This document shows, piece by piece, positions 61,323 through 64,000 of a DNA stretch of 64,000 bases. The DNA is taken from contig CM064874.1 in the NCBI GenBank assembly GCA_032719365.1, positions 35,388,716-35,452,715 of the forward strand, given 5' to 3'. The notes beneath the pieces were generated by a model. The model was not told the DNA's origin. It did not search any database and saw only the letters and a list, made by a program, of their open reading frames with translations. Every line of letters begins with the position of its first letter. The first letter of the stretch is position 1. The position numbers were made by a program, and so were the translations under genes. This DNA comes from Prinsepia uniflora (lineage: Eukaryota; Streptophyta; Magnoliopsida; Rosales; Rosaceae).

Positions 61323-63893
61323 TGACACGCCCCATCCCAATCCCCCCTCGGACTAACGCGGGATGAGACATGTTCCCGTCTAACACACGTGCCACCCGAG
61401 GTAACACGCTGGCCAGACAAGGGATAACCCCAAATCACAATTCCAAAGGGCCTCCAGAGTGTGCTAGGATCCGGTGGAGGAGTGTGATGTCTCGAACTCT
61501 ACTATAGCCCGCATCCACTATCAACAACCTAAAGGGCATTAAAAACCATTAAAAGTCGTGAGTGGATGAAAATAAATATTTTAATAAACTCATTTCATAA
61601 AGACAGTTATGCCCTTCACGTAAAACTATGCGTGCATTCGAAAACCTATTCATTCGATTATAATAAAAACCGTTTATAAAACCAAAATCATTTTCTTTCT
61701 CGAATACTTAGGGTCTTAGCCCAAAACCGTAAAACACCGAAATCCATAAATCCAAATCCAAGTGGGCCACTGCCCAAATCCATAAACATAGAAATACAAT
61801 TTCATAAATCCAATAATTCATGTTTACCAAATACCCATTCTCGGCATCCCAGATGCCTAGCGTCCCAGACGCTTGATGTCCCAGACGTCATATCATATCA
61901 CAGCTAAGAAACGTGTGCTGCCTGGGGTCTTTCCAGATCCATATCTCTGACATCCCAGATGTCTGACGTCCCAGACGTCTAATCATAGCAATCCTGCTCC
62001 TGAGTCACTATACGATCCGGTCGCTCCGTGCAATGACCCCTGGCAGGAAATGGCTGTGTCTACTCCGATGTCGCAGACATGGAGTGAGACTTATCCACAT
62101 ATCCTCATCTCAGGATGGTAAATGGGAAACACCCTTTTAAAATCATTTCCAAAACATCTCAAAGTATCTCAAAGGGGCCATGCCCGGAATTTCCCTGAAA
62201 TCATCATAAATTCAATTATTCAAATCTATAAATTTGAAAATCCATATATGGGTCCCCGACCCGAAATCACATTTATAAACCACAATTGGGCCTCATGCCC
62301 GATTTCGTAAACTAACTAGGCCCTCGGCCCGATCGTATAACTCAAATGAGTCTCAGCTCGATTCTTCATTAAATCAAATGGACTCCAAGTCCGATAGTTT
62401 CCAAATCAAATGGGTCTCATGCCCGAGTTCATCTTCTCAAATCCAAAACTATTTCATCAAACCATTAATAAAACCACAAGCATATACAAGTTCAACATAA
62501 AATCATGCGCCTAGAAATACGTGCAAATACGTAAATCATAAATACCACAAATATACGTATTCAAGGCATTCAAAACATAGATATCAAACATATAAAAAAG
62601 TTATGCATGCATTATATTTATAAAACAAAAGTCCACTCACAGACCGACCTAGCTATCACCTCGATATGCGTGCCATAAGCCTCCCCAAGGCTAATCCACT
62701 ATGACTAGGACTCCCCAACCTATCCAAATCATACTAGAGGCTTACTAGCCACTTCAATAACCTCCCATTAAATCCCCATAACTTTTTCGGAATTTTAAAC
62801 GTATTTGAACATAGAACCTAAACCTTCAGACATCCCGAACTATATCGAAACGATGTCTGATCGACTCGAAACTCGTCCCAAAATATTCGTTACATAAAAA
62901 CTCATGACGACCGTGCCTCAAAATGAGGGCCCACGCCGCCTGAAGGCAGCGCGTGCGAGCCACGCGCCGGCACTGTTCATCTTCAACCTCAGGTGAACCA
63001 AGTCCGGTCCGATCCTCTGCAAATTCGGCCCAACCGGTCCGGTTCTCTGCAAATCCGGTCCAACTGGACCGACGAGACCGGTTCTCACCATTCCTAATCC
63101 GTTTTCAACCTGCTTTAATTCCTCCACCTTCGTCCTTCCTTTCCTAATCGATTTATGACTTCAAAACTGGAAAATAAGAACTGGAAGTTACCTTCCCGAT
63201 CGACGATCAACCGGGCAACTTCATCCTCTGTGTTTTCACGACTCCGGCCACAGTTGACCTCCGTTCCAAGCCCAATAGCATCCTTGCAACCTCCAAAACA
63301 CGTTCTAATCAATCAGTACGATCAACAGCTACCAAAACGTGGTTTACCATTTTTGAATTCGAACGAAAATTTCACGACATACTCACCCTACCGTCGCCGT
63401 CGTGCACCACCGTGGCCACCACCAGCATCGTCTCATGTTCCTTTCTCATTTTTGTTCACACAGCACCAACAAACGACGAGGTTTGAGGGGGTTTCGGGTT
63501 CATGATCACACACATACACACATACTATTTTTCCTCTCTCGGCTATCCTTCACCGAACACCAGTTTCACACACTCACCACCATTAATGGGGATTGAAGGG
63601 TATTATATAGGAAGGGGTTTCACAGTTCCATAAATTTTGCTGGATTTTGGGAGAAAAAGGGAGATTTGATCGATGACGGTGAGGGAAAAATATCCCACCA
63701 TGTGGGGAAATGGGACAATCATATGGGTGACACTTGTCACTCATCTGGTGAGTCCTTCCAAAAACTTCCCCAATCACAACATGCCACATGCCATCTTTCC
63801 ATGGTTTTTGTGAATAGTGCCGTAAAATGTTCTAGACCCGTAACTTCTTCGTTGAACCTCCGATTTCGGCGTGCCGCCTGTCTACGGACTCCT
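61323..63893 (-). mobile_element. Gypsy LTR, outer end cut by a second LTR
   Basis: Starts TGACACGCCCCATCCC. It has the full landmark set: hairpins GGCATCCCAGATGCC, GACGTCCCAGACGTC and GGGCCTCATGCCC at 61840-62440, the GC-rich block with CACGCGC near 62955, and a TATA box. It is interrupted near its outer end, after CGGCGTGCCGCCTGTCTACG, by another LTR start at 63894. No primer-binding site lies before 61323, so it may be a further solo LTR. Confidence 0.72.
63602..63610 (-). promoter_or_regulatory. TATA box in the 61323-63893 LTR
   Basis: CTATATAATA on the minus strand within CCTATATAATACCC. It lies on the outer (U3) side of the LTR and would drive leftward transcription. Confidence 0.5.
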
Positions 63894-64000
63894 TGTCAGG
63901 ACTCGTCCAAAATCCCCCAGGATTAACGTGGGATGTGCCTGCTCCTGTCTGACACGAAGTATCAGACTAGGGATAATTCCAACCTCAGCCCACTCGGGGC
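63894..64000 (-). mobile_element. Start of a further gypsy LTR, continuing beyond the window
   Basis: TGTCAGGACTCGTCC followed by the AATCC/GGATT hairpin (63911-63924) and CTGCTCCTGTCTGAC, the usual first 100 bases of the long LTRs on this strand. It is inserted in the LTR to its left. Confidence 0.7.

Noticed and set aside
61840..62000. Simple tandem repeat of one 15 bp unit
   Set aside because: The units differ in their arms in a paired way, so they are treated as hairpin units and not as a plain repeat.

Overview
This window looks like repeat-dominated nuclear DNA of a flowering plant, most likely a eudicot. The evidence is the element content: a Cassandra TRIM with 5S rRNA-derived LTRs, Ty3/gypsy elements with about 3 kb LTRs, a FAR1-type MULE transposase, plant hAT transposases with the typical TTDTWTS and TVDNA motifs, and ULP1-like proteases of the kind plant transposons carry, split by short GT..AG introns. 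I found no intact host gene, no rRNA or tRNA gene and no bacterial-style operon. The protein-coding signals are transposon genes, mostly decayed, plus short captured exon fragments.

Layout. 1-5302: the 5' part of a minus-strand non-coding (LARD-like) retrotransposon whose LTR ends in an inverted copy of its own terminus. 5303-5983: AT-rich spacer. 5984-20301: two solo LTRs in opposite orientation, 18 bp apart. The first (GAAGC target duplication) holds an intact Cassandra. The second (GCCAG duplication) holds a complete gag-only retrotransposon of 7.9 kb (CTTAG duplication). About 20440-22387: truncated 5' end of another minus-strand LTR retrotransposon. 22388-24990: AT-rich tandem duplications and a MITE. 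25021-26564: minus-strand hAT transposase pseudogene. 28753-29100: spliced fragment of an acidic protein. 30689-38288: two ULP1-like protease genes pointing at each other, with a small RNase H1 N-terminal-domain reading frame between them. 38289-43263: LTR fragments and a second LARD-like 5' end. 43512-44905: small element with captured coding sequence. 45237-45824: apparent gypsy/Cassandra chimera. 46537-48482: decayed FAR1/MULE transposase. 49505-53716: captured-exon element split by a solo LTR (TTTGA duplication). 54842-60365: plus-strand hAT transposase split by a solo LTR that itself holds a 1.2 kb hAT MITE. 61323-64000: two nested minus-strand LTRs.

Insertion order can be read from the nesting and the target-site duplications: DNA transposons and captured fragments first, long gypsy LTRs later (often reduced to solo LTRs), then Cassandra, the gag-only element and the hAT MITE. 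The most unusual signals are: short hairpins in the long LTRs whose two arms differ between copies but stay complementary, including one close to the U5 end; a gypsy/Cassandra chimera with near-matching target duplications; the gag-only element; and the facing ULP genes around the RNase H1-N frame. All comparisons were made by eye. No alignment or database search was run.
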